Assembly (NCBI GenBank): GCA_003488005.1
Contig: DNND01000086.1
Span: forward strand, 1-28,358
Source: Blastocatellia bacterium
Lineage (GTDB): Bacteria > Acidobacteriota > Blastocatellia > Pyrinomonadales > Pyrinomonadaceae
Length of the DNA: 28,358 nt
Direction: 5' to 3'
Below, piece after piece: positions 16,571 through 25,061 of this stretch. The notes beneath the pieces are model-generated. The model was not told where the DNA came from. It saw only the letters and a program-made list of their open reading frames with translations, and made no database searches. Made by a program: the position numbers and the translations under genes. Numbering within the stretch: position 1 is the stretch's first letter; each line of letters starts with the position of its first letter.

Positions 16571-16703
16571 TTTTAAACACGGCTTACCACCAGACAGAAT
16601 TTCAGATTGGTTACCTCGTGCCTTTCTGTCCACGTATGGTCCTGATGCGCCCGAGAATCTTCCAAAGGACTAGGAAAAGGCCCAATTCAGCACATCTTTG
16701 CGA

Positions 16704-16733
16704 ATGACAAACGTTGCCCAATCTTGTTATACT
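16704..16733 (+). promoter_or_regulatory. Predicted promoter of the hybrid histidine kinase
   Basis: ATGACA at 16704-16709 (five of six against TTGACA) and TATACT at 16728-16733 are 18 bases apart. Transcription would begin near 16740, with a leader of about 95 bases that starts with a GGCGGT/ACCGCC hairpin. Confidence 0.5.
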
Positions 16734-16835
16734 GCGCAGGCGGTTGCTCATAACACCGCCCTTAGGGCTTTTCAGCGACCTAATCTTCTCGATTCGCTTC
16801 CTTTCAGCGCCTGATTTCCGGGCCTATTCCTCAGC

Positions 16836-19800
16836 ATGACGCTACTGCCCGGTACACCTCGTATGAAACCAGAGTCCGATTTCACACCCCAGTGCCGAGT
16901 ATTGATCGCTGACGACGATCAAAAGGTTCGGGTCCTCCTCAAGGAGCTGCTCGAGGCCGACGGCTATGAAGTCATGTGCGCGAATGATGGTGGCAGCGCG
17001 CGCAATTCTTTAACAACGTTTGAGCCTGAGGTGGTCATCAGCGATGTGATAATGCCGGTACTTGATGGCATTGAGCTTTGCCGCCATATCAAAAGCGATC
17101 CCAAAACATCCAGTATTCCCGTCCTGTTGATAAGTGGGTTGCGCAACGCGCCGGAAGATAGCCTTGAAGGGTTGACTGCTGGGGCGGATGACTATTTGAA
17201 CGTGCCGTTTCGCAATGAAGAGTTGCTTGTCAAAGTGGCCAGGCTGGCTGAGCGACATCGCGCGCACCGGGCATTGCGGGAAAGCGAGGATCGCTATCGC
17301 GAGCTTTTTGAGAATGCGAATGACCTTATCTACACCCACGATCTGTCGGGAAACTTTACTTCTCTGAACCGCAGCGGCGAAAAGCTCACCGGTTACAGTC
17401 GTGAAGAAGCCCTGCGCATGAACATTGCCGACGTGGTAGCGCCTGACTACCTTTTAGTCGCTCGCCAGATGATTGGTCACAAAACCGATACCGAGGGTTC
17501 GACGGTCTACGAACTCGAGATTGTTACGAAAGCCAAGCGCCGCCTGCGGCTGGAACTCAGCACGCGATTGATTCAGCGCGACGGGCAAGCCATTGGAGTA
17601 CAAGGAGTCGGCCGCGACTTGACCGAGCGCAAACGCTCGGAAGAAGCGCTGGCCCAACAGGCTCAGCGCGAGGCCATGACGCATCGCATCTCGCAGGCGA
17701 TTCGTTGCTCGTTGGATAGTTCTGAGATTTTCCACACTGCCGTGAACGAACTCGGCTCACACCTCAAGGCCGACCGTTGTTCGCTCTTCATCAAAGATGA
17801 ACAGACCCATCGCGTTAGAAACGTCGCGGAATATCATTCAACCGGCATCGCTCCGGCCGCTACCGATTTTGAACTTGAGGATGTGAGCCAGTTGATCGAG
17901 TCGCTCGATCAGAATGGCGTGCTTTGTTTTGACGATGCGGCGCACGAAAACTCCATTGCGGATTTTTATTCGCGCATTCTTTCCCAGGCGCAGGTGCGTT
18001 CGATTATGTACGTGGCGATAAGAGTAGGCGATGAAGTGAGCGCGGCTTTTGCACTGTCCACCACCCGCGAGATACGCCACTGGAGCGAAACCGATATTGC
18101 GCTTGCCAAGGCAGTCGCCGATCAAACCGGCATCGCTATTCGCCAGGCCGAGCTTTATCAAACGGCTGAGGCCACTTCCAAGCGGGAAGTCCTGGTTAAC
18201 CGTCTGACGATGACAATTCGTGCTTCGCTCAGCTTGGCCGAAGTATTGAGCACAGCAACACGCGAATTGGGAGTGGCACTTAGTGCCTCTCGCGTGCACA
18301 TGCGGCTCTATGACCCGGCCAATCCAGTGTCGGCAGTGGCCCATGAATATGTAGCGCCGCATTGCGATAGCTTTGACTCGGAACTCAGTTACGACTCGCC
18401 TTTCGGCAAGCATCTCTTGAGCATGTCAGGACCGCTGGTCATTGATCATTGCTCGAGCTTTCAGGAAGGCCCGGCCGAGTTCAGCGCCGCCATACGCGAG
18501 TACGGCCAACAGGGTGGTGTTCAATCGCAGATCGTTTATCCGCTAATCGTCAAGGGACATTTTCGTGGTGTGCTTTGCATTCATCAAACGGATCGCTTGC
18601 GGGCCTGGACGGAAAACGAATTATCTTTGGTCACCTCGGTAGCGGAGCGGCTCGCGATTGGCATTGCCCAGGCGGAACTGTTCGAGATGGTTGCCAAAGC
18701 GAAAACGGAATGGGAGACGACTTTTGATTCCATGTCGGACGGCATTTTTATTTTCGATCGTTCAGGACATCTCAAACGTGTAAATCGCGCGGGCGCAGCG
18801 ATGGAAAACTCCGAACCCAGAACGTTGTTAGGTAGTAAATGCTGCGACATCCTGCGAACTTCATCGGAAAAACAAGCCTGCGTCGTGGAAAAGGCTATCG
18901 AGGAAGGCCGCAGCATCATTGTTGAAGTGGTACCAGATCGCCTCAATCGGCCCATTCTCGTTTCAATCGAACCGGTTCTGGATCCAACGGGCGCAGTCAC
19001 CGCGGCAGTTTGTACGGCGCGCGATTTGTCCGAACTGCGCAAGGTGCAGGCGGTAGCGCGCGAACATCAGTCGCTGCTGACCAATATTTTGGAGAGCGCG
19101 CGCGAGTCGATTTACGCAGTCGACGTTGACGGTCGTTTCAAATGGTGCAATAGCGCGACGTTGTCTGGGCTTGGTTACAAACGCGATGAGTTTATTGGGA
19201 CACGCTTTTTGGACATGGTCTACGAAGCCGACCGTGAAGTCGCAAACGAGAAACTGCAAACGGCGATGACCGGTCAGGCGCAAACTTACGAGATGCGTTA
19301 CTTCTCGGCGGATGGGCGGCTGCGTTATGCGCGCGTTGACAATTCACCATTAGTTGTTGAAGGCAGAACGACAGGCGTGCTGGGCATCGCTCGGGACATT
19401 ACCGAGCAGAAAGAGGAACGCGAGCGCGCAGCGCGAGCCGACAAATTGCGCGCGCTAGGGCAATTGGCCTCAGGCGTGGCCCATGACTTTAATAATTCGC
19501 TGGCTGCGATTTTGGGACGAGCGCAATTGCTGAGACGTCAGACACAGGATGAGGCGCTCGTGCGAAACCTGGAAATTATTCAGACGGCCGCTGAAGACGC
19601 TGCTGCCACCGTTCGTCGCATACAAACGTTCGCTCGCAAATCGACCACCAAGGAATTCGAACGATTGGAAGTTGGCGGCCTGCTGAACGACGCGGTCGAG
19701 ATAACTCGCACGCGTTGGCAAAATGAAGCGAGGTCGCGCGGTCTGGAATACGACGTGACGCTGAATGCCGGCAACGGACTCCACACTTTCGGCAGCGCCT

Positions 19801-20555
19801 CGGAATTGCGCGAAGTTTTTGTCAATCTAATTGTTAACGCGGTGGACGCGATGCCCAACGGCGGTAAGTTAAAGATAAATTGCGTCGCGGATGAGTCGCG
19901 GCTAAGACTCCAGTTTGCCGACAACGGGACCGGTATGCCTGAAGATGTGAGACAGAGAATCTTCGATCCGTTTTTTACGACCAAAGGTGCGCACGGCACC
20001 GGGCTCGGTCTTTCCGTGAGTTACAGCATTATCGAGCGGCACGAGGGCTCGATCAGCGTTGCTTCGAATATCGGTGAAGGGACAGTCTTTACGATTGAGT
20101 TACCGGCCGCCGTTGTGGCAGCAGAATCTGTGGCCGCGACTGCAAATGATGTCGAGTCGCCGAAACTTTCAATTTTGGTGATAGACGACGAGCCCGCGGT
20201 TCGTGAGACCCTGGCTGAGATGCTGGAGTCGATGGGTCATCGCGTCGTGTTGGCTGACAGCGGGCCGAGTGCCTTGCAGTTGCTTGGCGCAAACGAATGC
20301 GAGCTCGTCTTTACAGATTTGGCGATGCCGGAGATGGATGGCTGGGAAACGAGTCGTGAGATCCGCAAGCGCTGGCCGCAGATGAGTGTAATACTCGTGA
20401 CGGGCTACGGCCCGGGAACCCCGCCTCCGCCCGGTGAGGATGGTCTAGTTGACGGCATTATCGGCAAGCCGTTCGACTTCTCGCAGATCAGCCAAACGAT
20501 CATGAACATTCTGGCAAACGAACCGGTGCTGGAAAACGCCGGAGTCTGTGAATGA
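16836..20555 (+). CDS. Hybrid sensor histidine kinase (REC-PAS-GAF-GAF-PAS-PAS-HisKA-HATPase-REC)
   Basis: A 1239-residue, apparently cytosolic sensor; no membrane segment is seen. Order of domains: receiver (about 20-135; Asp70), PAS (152-263), GAF (290-440), GAF (460-615), PAS (625-735), PAS (745-858), histidine phosphotransfer helix with ASGVAHDFNNSLAAILGRAQ (His883), ATPase with N box NLIVNAVDAM (995-1006), DNGTGMP and GTGLGLS, and a C-terminal receiver (1111-1228; Asp1161, Lys1211). The first receiver has LNVPF where LxKPF is expected, so the conserved lysine is replaced by Val123, which may alter phosphorylation. No cognate regulator with an output domain lies next to it except the divergent BTAD regulator. 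The start is uncertain: ATG at 16836 or 16863. Confidence 0.92.
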   Translation: MTLLPGTPRMKPESDFTPQCRVLIADDDQKVRVLLKELLEADGYEVMCANDGGSARNSLTTFEPEVVISDVIMPVLDGIELCRHIKSDPKTSSIPVLLISGLRNAPEDSLEGLTAGADDYLNVPFRNEELLVKVARLAERHRAHRALRESEDRYRELFENANDLIYTHDLSGNFTSLNRSGEKLTGYSREEALRMNIADVVAPDYLLVARQMIGHKTDTEGSTVYELEIVTKAKRRLRLELSTRLIQRDGQAIGVQGVGRDLTERKRSEEALAQQAQREAMTHRISQAIRCSLDSSEIFHTAVNELGSHLKADRCSLFIKDEQTHRVRNVAEYHSTGIAPAATDFELEDVSQLIESLDQNGVLCFDDAAHENSIADFYSRILSQAQVRSIMYVAIRVGDEVSAAFALSTTREIRHWSETDIALAKAVADQTGIAIRQAELYQTAEATSKREVLVNRLTMTIRASLSLAEVLSTATRELGVALSASRVHMRLYDPANPVSAVAHEYVAPHCDSFDSELSYDSPFGKHLLSMSGPLVIDHCSSFQEGPAEFSAAIREYGQQGGVQSQIVYPLIVKGHFRGVLCIHQTDRLRAWTENELSLVTSVAERLAIGIAQAELFEMVAKAKTEWETTFDSMSDGIFIFDRSGHLKRVNRAGAAMENSEPRTLLGSKCCDILRTSSEKQACVVEKAIEEGRSIIVEVVPDRLNRPILVSIEPVLDPTGAVTAAVCTARDLSELRKVQAVAREHQSLLTNILESARESIYAVDVDGRFKWCNSATLSGLGYKRDEFIGTRFLDMVYEADREVANEKLQTAMTGQAQTYEMRYFSADGRLRYARVDNSPLVVEGRTTGVLGIARDITEQKEERERAARADKLRALGQLASGVAHDFNNSLAAILGRAQLLRRQTQDEALVRNLEIIQTAAEDAAATVRRIQTFARKSTTKEFERLEVGGLLNDAVEITRTRWQNEARSRGLEYDVTLNAGNGLHTFGSASELREVFVNLIVNAVDAMPNGGKLKINCVADESRLRLQFADNGTGMPEDVRQRIFDPFFTTKGAHGTGLGLSVSYSIIERHEGSISVASNIGEGTVFTIELPAAVVAAESVAATANDVESPKLSILVIDDEPAVRETLAEMLESMGHRVVLADSGPSALQLLGANECELVFTDLAMPEMDGWETSREIRKRWPQMSVILVTGYGPGTPPPPGEDGLVDGIIGKPFDFSQISQTIMNILANEPVLENAGVCE

Positions 20556-20622
20556 TTACTCCAGCTTGGGCGACTTTTTTATGGAGCCCACAACAAACCC
20601 ATCTGTGCTGGTCGCCGCAAGT

Positions 20623-21150
20623 TCAAATAGGAGAGCGTCCTAATGCAACAGAATTACTTCTATCACTGTCCTGAATCGTGACGCTTCCACCCGCCACCTT
20701 GGTCACAATTTGCTCAATGCTGAATCCACGTTCTCTCAAGATAATACTTAAGGGTGATGGTCCTTTTTTTATCAACCCCAGCGCCCGCGTCCGTTTCGCT
20801 TTAAGCAGGCTGAGCAAGATATGCTCCGTTCCGATATAGCTGTGGCCGAGGCTTTTACTCTCTTCGCCAGCAAGCTCAATGACATACTTTGTGGATCGGG
20901 AAAGCGGCGTAACAAGTGGCAACTCTATTGCTGCATGCAACGGGAGCATACCCTCCACGACAGCACGAATGTCTTCAGCTTCATTCCTCTGGCCGGATGA
21001 GAATAGCCGAAAGAGATCGGGGTCTACACGCAGCAAGCCGAGTAGTAGATGCTCCGGCTTGAGGGACCGTGAGCCATGCTGGCAGGCATCATAGCGTGCG
21101 AAGAAGATCGCACTTTTTACTTTTTCGGTGCATCGTTCCATTTCATGCAT
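20623..21150 (-). CDS. Stand-alone Clp N-terminal domain protein (ClpC/ClpA N-domain)
   Basis: From the ATG at 21150 it has 175 residues and carries two Clp repeat motifs: EKVKSAIFFARYDACQHGSRSLKPEHLLLGLL near the start and YIGTEHILLSLLKAKRTRALGLIKKG in the second half. In ClpA/ClpC these repeats dock adaptors and substrates, but here no AAA+ domains follow. It may act as an adaptor decoy or partner of a Clp ATPase encoded elsewhere. The ATG at 21150 is preferred over 21210 because GGAG lies seven bases upstream and the domain begins directly. Upstream on the same strand lies the broken Crp gene. Confidence 0.85.
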   Translation of the reverse strand: MHEMERCTEKVKSAIFFARYDACQHGSRSLKPEHLLLGLLRVDPDLFRLFSSGQRNEAEDIRAVVEGMLPLHAAIELPLVTPLSRSTKYVIELAGEESKSLGHSYIGTEHILLSLLKAKRTRALGLIKKGPSPLSIILRERGFSIEQIVTKVAGGSVTIQDSDRSNSVALGRSPI

Positions 21151-21176
21151 CAAATTTCTCCGCAGCGAATGATATT

Positions 21177-21428
21177 CTAGGCTACCATGCTTGGCCCACT
21201 GCATGCACAAGATTGCCTTCGGCAGTGCTCATTATCTGAAGATGGAGAAGCCGGGCCATCCAAAAGAAAGTAAGCGTAGCGAATCTGGTTACCTACCTCA
21301 TAGAGAATTTTGTTCTTTGGCAGGTAGACTTGCTTCAAATGTGGCAGGAGCCGCTTGTGCTCATCGGCGGATAAAACGGCTAACAGGCGGTTTCCAGTTG
21401 GACCAGAAAACCCGGGAGGTATGAACAT
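21177..21428 (-). pseudogene. Broken Crp/Fnr-family regulator (N-terminal cyclic-nucleotide-binding remnant)
   Basis: The frame starting at 21428 (GAGGAG seven to eight bases upstream) codes 83 residues: GNRLLAVLSADEHKRLLPHLKQVYLPKNKILYEVGNQIRYAYFLLDG is the usual start of Acidobacteria Crp/Fnr proteins. After this the frame is lost. The next frame continues with QIMSTAEGNLVHAVGQ, as the cNMP-binding barrel should, then stops; a further shift gives MVA before a TAG. The rest of the barrel and the helix-turn-helix are missing. At least one indel and a deletion are therefore likely. A strong ribosome site survives, so a short peptide may still be made. A sequencing error could explain one shift but not the missing C-terminus. 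Confidence 0.75.
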
Positions 21429-21484
21429 GAGAGACTCCTCAAGAGGGAGAAGAGATCCATCTGTCAGAGAGAGAGATAGGGGAA

Positions 21485-22621
21485 TCAGTTGCGGTAGTTC
21501 ATGATGCCCGCGCTGGCTGTAAATCCAACCCCGAATCCCACCACAATCGTTGGTCCCGTCCAATCATCTTTTTCCGCCAGCATAAACCCGGTTGAAGCGC
21601 TCGAGAGGTTGCCGTAGTTTTTGAGCACTTCGTACGAGCCCTGGACTTTAGTCGAATCAGTTTCGAGGTGTAGCTGCGAACAAACGCCGTCGAGTATTTT
21701 CTTGCTGCCGGTGTGAATCAGACAATCATCTACCTGGCTCATGTTGGATACCGGCGAGTCCGGATGCTTGAGCACGTTTTTTACGGTAGTGACTGCATAG
21801 TGTGCGCCGCGCGCCGGCACAGCCGAGCGCATGAAGTATTGTGGCCGGCCTTTAAGGAACGGGTGTGAGCTGTGGCTGGTCATGCTGAGCAGTTCAGCGT
21901 CTCCCGTTGCTTCATTGGTCAGGTGAGATATTGGTCCAAAGCTTGGTTTACCTTCTTCAATTCCAACCAGCAATGCTACTGCGCCATCTCCGAATAGCAT
22001 GGACTGAATGACGAAGGTGGTATCCAACCTTTTCTCTTCAAACTGGGCTTCATCAATTTTCTGCTCCTTCCTGAGTCTTATGGTTTCGCGAAAACCGTAA
22101 TATTCGTCGCGCAAGAGCGGCGCGACGTAGGGAGTGTGCGATTCAGCCATCAGAACGATTGCCAACTTTCCCGGGTTTGCGGCCAGGTACCATTGAGCAA
22201 CCTCGATGGATTTCAACAACACCGAACAGCCTTGCGCCTGCATGCTGACGGTGCGGATCGATCGTGATAAAAGTCCGTGAGTTTTCCCGATTACTTCCGA
22301 TGCCAGACAGGGAAGCATCTGATCGGGCGTGTTAGTTGCGGCAACCAGCAACCCGATGCGTGAAGGATCGCCCTGCCAAAGCTCAATGCACCGCCGGGTT
22401 GCTTTCACGCCGAGGTCCGTGGTGCAACTGTTTGCATTCATCTTTTTGCCGGACAAAAAGTCGGGGTAGTTATCCATAACTGAATAGCGTTGCTCGACAC
22501 CGAGAGAATTAAGCGTGGTGATGAGTTCCGGCGACAACTTATGCATGAGTGCATTCGTTAGTTCAGTGGTTTTGAATGCGTGTTGAGGGGTTGAGGTCGC
22601 TGCTGAGAGTAGGCTAATCAT
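21485..22621 (-). CDS. Ketosynthase III / type III polyketide synthase-like condensing enzyme
   Basis: A 378-residue thiolase-fold enzyme that should condense an acyl-CoA starter with malonyl units. The catalytic triad is visible: Cys132 in MQAQGCSVLLKSIEVA, His303 in DDCLIHTGSKKILDG, Asn338 in NYGNLSSASTGFML. The phrases YGNLSSAS and VVGFGVGFT (361-368) are close to the YGNMSSA and GFGPGLT loops of chalcone-synthase-like type III PKSs, while KAS III (FabH) usually has NTSAAS; the N-terminal half is less typical, so both names are kept. The product cannot be predicted: there is no acyl-carrier protein, cyclase or tailoring gene beside it. A ribosome site is not obvious in front of the ATG at 22621. 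The broken Crp gene begins 56 bases downstream. Confidence 0.82.
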   Translation of the reverse strand: MISLLSAATSTPQHAFKTTELTNALMHKLSPELITTLNSLGVEQRYSVMDNYPDFLSGKKMNANSCTTDLGVKATRRCIELWQGDPSRIGLLVAATNTPDQMLPCLASEVIGKTHGLLSRSIRTVSMQAQGCSVLLKSIEVAQWYLAANPGKLAIVLMAESHTPYVAPLLRDEYYGFRETIRLRKEQKIDEAQFEEKRLDTTFVIQSMLFGDGAVALLVGIEEGKPSFGPISHLTNEATGDAELLSMTSHSSHPFLKGRPQYFMRSAVPARGAHYAVTTVKNVLKHPDSPVSNMSQVDDCLIHTGSKKILDGVCSQLHLETDSTKVQGSYEVLKNYGNLSSASTGFMLAEKDDWTGPTIVVGFGVGFTASAGIMNYRN

Positions 22622-23063
22622 TGTCGAACAACTTTCTGAGGTAGACGTTACGGGCGCGTTGCGATGATTAGCGCCATACGAAAAAAGCTTCTATGTTCGC
22701 TTGTTTCTTATCAATGCGTGTGCCATCACGAGGATGAGAAGAGTTTGCGGAGCAAACGCTGAAATAGCAAGGATTAATGGCAGTAAGACATTGTTGTCAG
22801 GTTTATCGGTAACTGGCAGCGATTGGTTAGCGTGTATGCACCCAGTCGGCGAAAAACCACGCAGGTTGGAGCGTGAGCGATATGTATCCAACCGGCAAGA
22901 GCGATACAAGGGTTTTTGCAAGGAACTGAATGGCAAAGCGCACCGGAACACGGAATGCCACCTAGGTATACAGTTGTGTAGCTTGTAACCAGCCTTTCGG
23001 CTTTGCCGTAAAAGTCGGTTTCGGGGATCACTTGTGCATCAGGCGAGAGACTTTTGCGTCAAC
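22622..23063. other. Non-coding gap of about 440 bases
   Basis: No family-recognisable gene. A minus-strand frame (22691-22951) ends in one hydrophobic helix but has a weak GTG start and no ribosome site. A short inverted repeat GTTTGC-GGA-GCAAAC lies at 22743-22757. This gap should contain the promoter of the ketosynthase gene and the end of the XRE gene. Confidence 0.45.
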
Positions 23064-23315
23064 TTAGGAATTCGGCAATTTCAATTTATCATCAATCAAA
23101 ACGTCCGTAGAGACTCCGGCCAGCCTCGCATAAGCCAATAGAACCATCAAAGGCGGTTCTCGCTTCCCTTGTTCAAAGTTAGAAATCTGTGACGCATACA
23201 AGGGCGAAGCTTTGTAATTCAGGGCATCGACTAACTGCGTTTGACTCAAGCCCAAACGCAGCCTGATTAGCGCAAGCTTTCGCGCCAGCTTTTTGGGCAT
23301 AGGCCGACGCGCCAT
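23064..23315 (-). CDS. Small XRE-family helix-turn-helix regulator
   Basis: An 83-residue protein that is almost entirely one HTH domain: KKLARKLALIRLRLGLSQTQLVDALN then ISNFEQGKREPPLMVLLAYARLAGVSTDVLID. The recognition helix lies around ASQISNFEQGKREP. Such single-domain regulators repress nearby mobile genes or act as antitoxins, but no toxin is adjacent. The start at 23315 has GGGAGG nine bases upstream. A 15-base imperfect palindrome GGTGA-GCGTG-TCACC lies upstream at 23489-23503 and could be an operator. It stands at the border to the transposon-bearing region. Confidence 0.85.
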   Translation of the reverse strand: MARRPMPKKLARKLALIRLRLGLSQTQLVDALNYKASPLYASQISNFEQGKREPPLMVLLAYARLAGVSTDVLIDDKLKLPNS

Positions 23316-23665
23316 CAGGATAAGCCTCCCGATGGTGTTTTAGGCTTGCGGCTGCTATCAGTTGGTAGTACCCTCTCGCTGCTTTCGGATGCTGCCCGGA
23401 ATCGAATCCGAGCAGTCTGGGTCATCCTTGGCTGATACGGGTGGGCATCAGAGATTCAACGGCGAAAACAATCCAAAGTTTAACATAGGGTGAGCGTGTC
23501 ACCTTCCAGAATAGCGGCAAGAATCAACGAGTGAGCCGCCGTTCGCGATGCGCTCCCTTAAGAGGGCGGCGGTTGACGGGGTGAGGACGTTGCCGCCGCT
23601 CTCGCTTTCACTAATCAAGTAACTTCAATAGACCAAAGCCCATTGCTTACGCCAGCGGCCAGGGA
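23316..23665. other. Gap of 350 bases between XRE gene and transposase
   Basis: No gene was found. It holds a 9-bp hairpin near 23391-23414 (minus strand CTGCTCGGA-TTCGAT-TCCGGGCAG), the palindrome at 23489-23503, and GC-rich GCCGCC/GGCGGC arms around 23530-23575. A stem AGCGGCC/GGCCGCT spans 23654-23675 and includes the transposase stop codon. It probably contains one end of the insertion element, but I could not find terminal inverted repeats. Confidence 0.4.
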
Positions 23666-24904
23666 TTAGGCCGCTTCGTCCCAGAACGTCGGTTCGATGC
23701 CCAGTTCATAGATACTCTGAACGAGACAGCACAAGTTATGCGCCAACACCTTGCATAACGCTTCATTGATCTGCGCTGTGCGCGTCTTACTTCGGAGGCG
23801 GTCGCCAAACTTAGACTTGATCATGTGAAACGTTGTTTCGACGTTTGACCGTTTGTGGTAGCACTCCATAAAACGCTTTTGGTTGAACGAGTAGAAGTGA
23901 AACATTCGCTGCCAGATTACAGAGTGGTTCTTGCTGGTCGTGCTGTTGGCTTTGAACGCGATATAGGGCATGGCGTTATGGTCAGCTACGGTTTGCAGAT
24001 TGTCGCTCGATAGATAGGCCTTATCCGCGCTCACTTCTTCCATTACAAAATTGCGGCCAGTCGTTTTAACCAAGTCGGCGAACTGTGGACAGTCGGCAAC
24101 ATTTGAGTCGGTAACTTCGATGCTGGTCACGATGTTTGTTTTAGTTCCGCACATCAAATGAACCTTGATCCAATCGTGCTTCTCCATCAAAGTTTTGTCA
24201 GTATATTTAGCCTTAACCCACTGAACAAACCGACAAGTAGAAAAGCCAGAAGAATCAACGGCGAACGATGATTCGATAGCTTGCAATGGCAAGCTGGAAG
24301 CCTCAATCAGTTGCTTGAGAAAAGGGGTAAGCGTCGGATTCTCAAGATACCGCGAAAGCGAAGTGTAATGCGGCGTCTGTGTGATGTAGCCCTTAGCTTG
24401 CGCGTCTCTCAGATCAGAGATAAAGCGCCGACCACTTACCGTTGAGTAAACCTTGTAAGTGTTTCCGAAAACAACTTCGCCAAGCGGGATGCGCGGACGC
24501 CCGAATGTTTGGATCGGTTCTTCGATACCCTTGCACAACTCAGCAAGCAAAGACAGGAAACGATCTTTCTCGTTTGTCTGTGCGCGATTGTAGGCGGTCC
24601 ATTCCTGTTTGTAGGTTTCCTTAACGGTGACTGTCTCTGTCACTGTCTCGGTTTGTGTTTCTTCGTCAAATATGAATTCGCGTTGGATCACAAATTCGAC
24701 CGCGTACACGTGCTTGCAGCGAAGCTGGCGAGCCTCAAAGTCGGGGCAACTGCAATGCGGCTTAACCGTGTCCGGCTTTACGGTGTAATACATTCCGCTC
24801 TTAGCCGATTGTGAGGGAACAAACCATCTGTCCCCACTACGTTGCAATTTTGCTTTGGCTGCGATTACTAATCCACGTTGCTCTCGTTCTAATTGTCCGT
24901 CCAT
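23666..24904 (-). CDS. DDE transposase (IS4/IS5-like) with N-terminal SWIM zinc finger
   Basis: The 412-residue protein begins with a SWIM motif HCSCPDFEARQLRCKH (Cys51, Cys53, Cys63, His65), expected to bind DNA. An acidic threonine/glutamate linker (residues 81-100) follows. The RNase-H-like transposase core has Asp217 (FAVDSSGF), Asp294 (SADKAYLS) and Glu356 (KRSNVETTFHMIKSKFG), with the YHKRSNVE-type Y-x2-R-x3-E pattern of the IS4/IS5 clan. Length is normal and the frame is intact, so the element may be active. The start has AAGG in front, and a strong promoter lies at 25036-25064. Ends of the element and target duplications were not identified. It reads away from the DUF488 cassette. Confidence 0.88.
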   Translation of the reverse strand: MDGQLEREQRGLVIAAKAKLQRSGDRWFVPSQSAKSGMYYTVKPDTVKPHCSCPDFEARQLRCKHVYAVEFVIQREFIFDEETQTETVTETVTVKETYKQEWTAYNRAQTNEKDRFLSLLAELCKGIEEPIQTFGRPRIPLGEVVFGNTYKVYSTVSGRRFISDLRDAQAKGYITQTPHYTSLSRYLENPTLTPFLKQLIEASSLPLQAIESSFAVDSSGFSTCRFVQWVKAKYTDKTLMEKHDWIKVHLMCGTKTNIVTSIEVTDSNVADCPQFADLVKTTGRNFVMEEVSADKAYLSSDNLQTVADHNAMPYIAFKANSTTSKNHSVIWQRMFHFYSFNQKRFMECYHKRSNVETTFHMIKSKFGDRLRSKTRTAQINEALCKVLAHNLCCLVQSIYELGIEPTFWDEAA

Positions 24905-24985
24905 TGTGTCCTTGCCTTTCGTTAGGCGATTGACTCACAATGTCTTTACCGGAGACTCAGAGCGAGCAATCGCGTTGGGTTTTCA

Positions 24986-25020
24986 AAAGGGCCTTAGTGG
25001 TTTGCGCCGCTAGGGCCTTT
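24986..25020. repeat. GC-rich hairpin in the transposase upstream region
   Basis: AAAGGGCCTTAGTGG and CCGCTAGGGCCTTT pair over 14 positions with one bulged G and a 6-base loop (TTTGCG). It lies in the predicted leader of the transposase mRNA and could reduce its translation, or mark one end of the element. No clear T-tract follows on either strand. Confidence 0.5.
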
Positions 25021-25035
25021 ACTATCTAGACTCAC

Positions 25036-25061
25036 ACTATATACCTAGTTAGGTATATAGT
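25036..25061. promoter_or_regulatory. Perfect 12-bp inverted repeat (operator-like)
   Basis: The arms ACTATATACCTA and TAGGTATATAGT are perfect inverted copies around a 2-base centre GT. The palindrome covers the -10 element and the spacer of the transposase promoter, so a bound dimer would block it. It also sits about 15 bases upstream of the plus-strand -35 element, so it could affect the DUF488 cassette. The binding protein is unknown. Confidence 0.65.

Larger units (their letters stand above)
16435..16835. other. Divergent regulatory region between the STAND ATPase operon and the hybrid kinase
   Basis: This 400-base gap has no gene. It holds a direct heptamer repeat at 16553-16570, a promoter for the kinase at 16704-16733, and a 6-bp hairpin (GGCGGT/ACCGCC, 10-base loop, 16739-16760) right after the predicted transcription start. 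The two flanking transcription units read away from each other, so shared control is possible. Confidence 0.55.

Noticed and set aside
20556..20622. Possible terminator between the kinase and the Clp N-domain gene (TGGGC...GCCCA around a T-run)
   Set aside because: The stem is only five pairs and the T-run lies in the loop rather than after the stem.
22691..22951. Minus-strand frame of 86 residues ending in one hydrophobic helix
   Set aside because: The start is a GTG with no ribosome site, the N-terminal half has no pattern, and an overlapping plus-strand frame is just as long.
23385..23420. tRNA-like T-arm (GGATTCGATTCC on the minus strand)
   Set aside because: With the T-loop in register the 53-61 pair is A-C and the 5-bp stem fails; the bases pair better as a simple 9-bp hairpin. 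No acceptor, D or anticodon arms could be placed.
23500..25035. Terminal inverted repeats of the SWIM transposase element
   Set aside because: No matching inverted pair of useful length was found by eye on the two sides; only local hairpins were seen.
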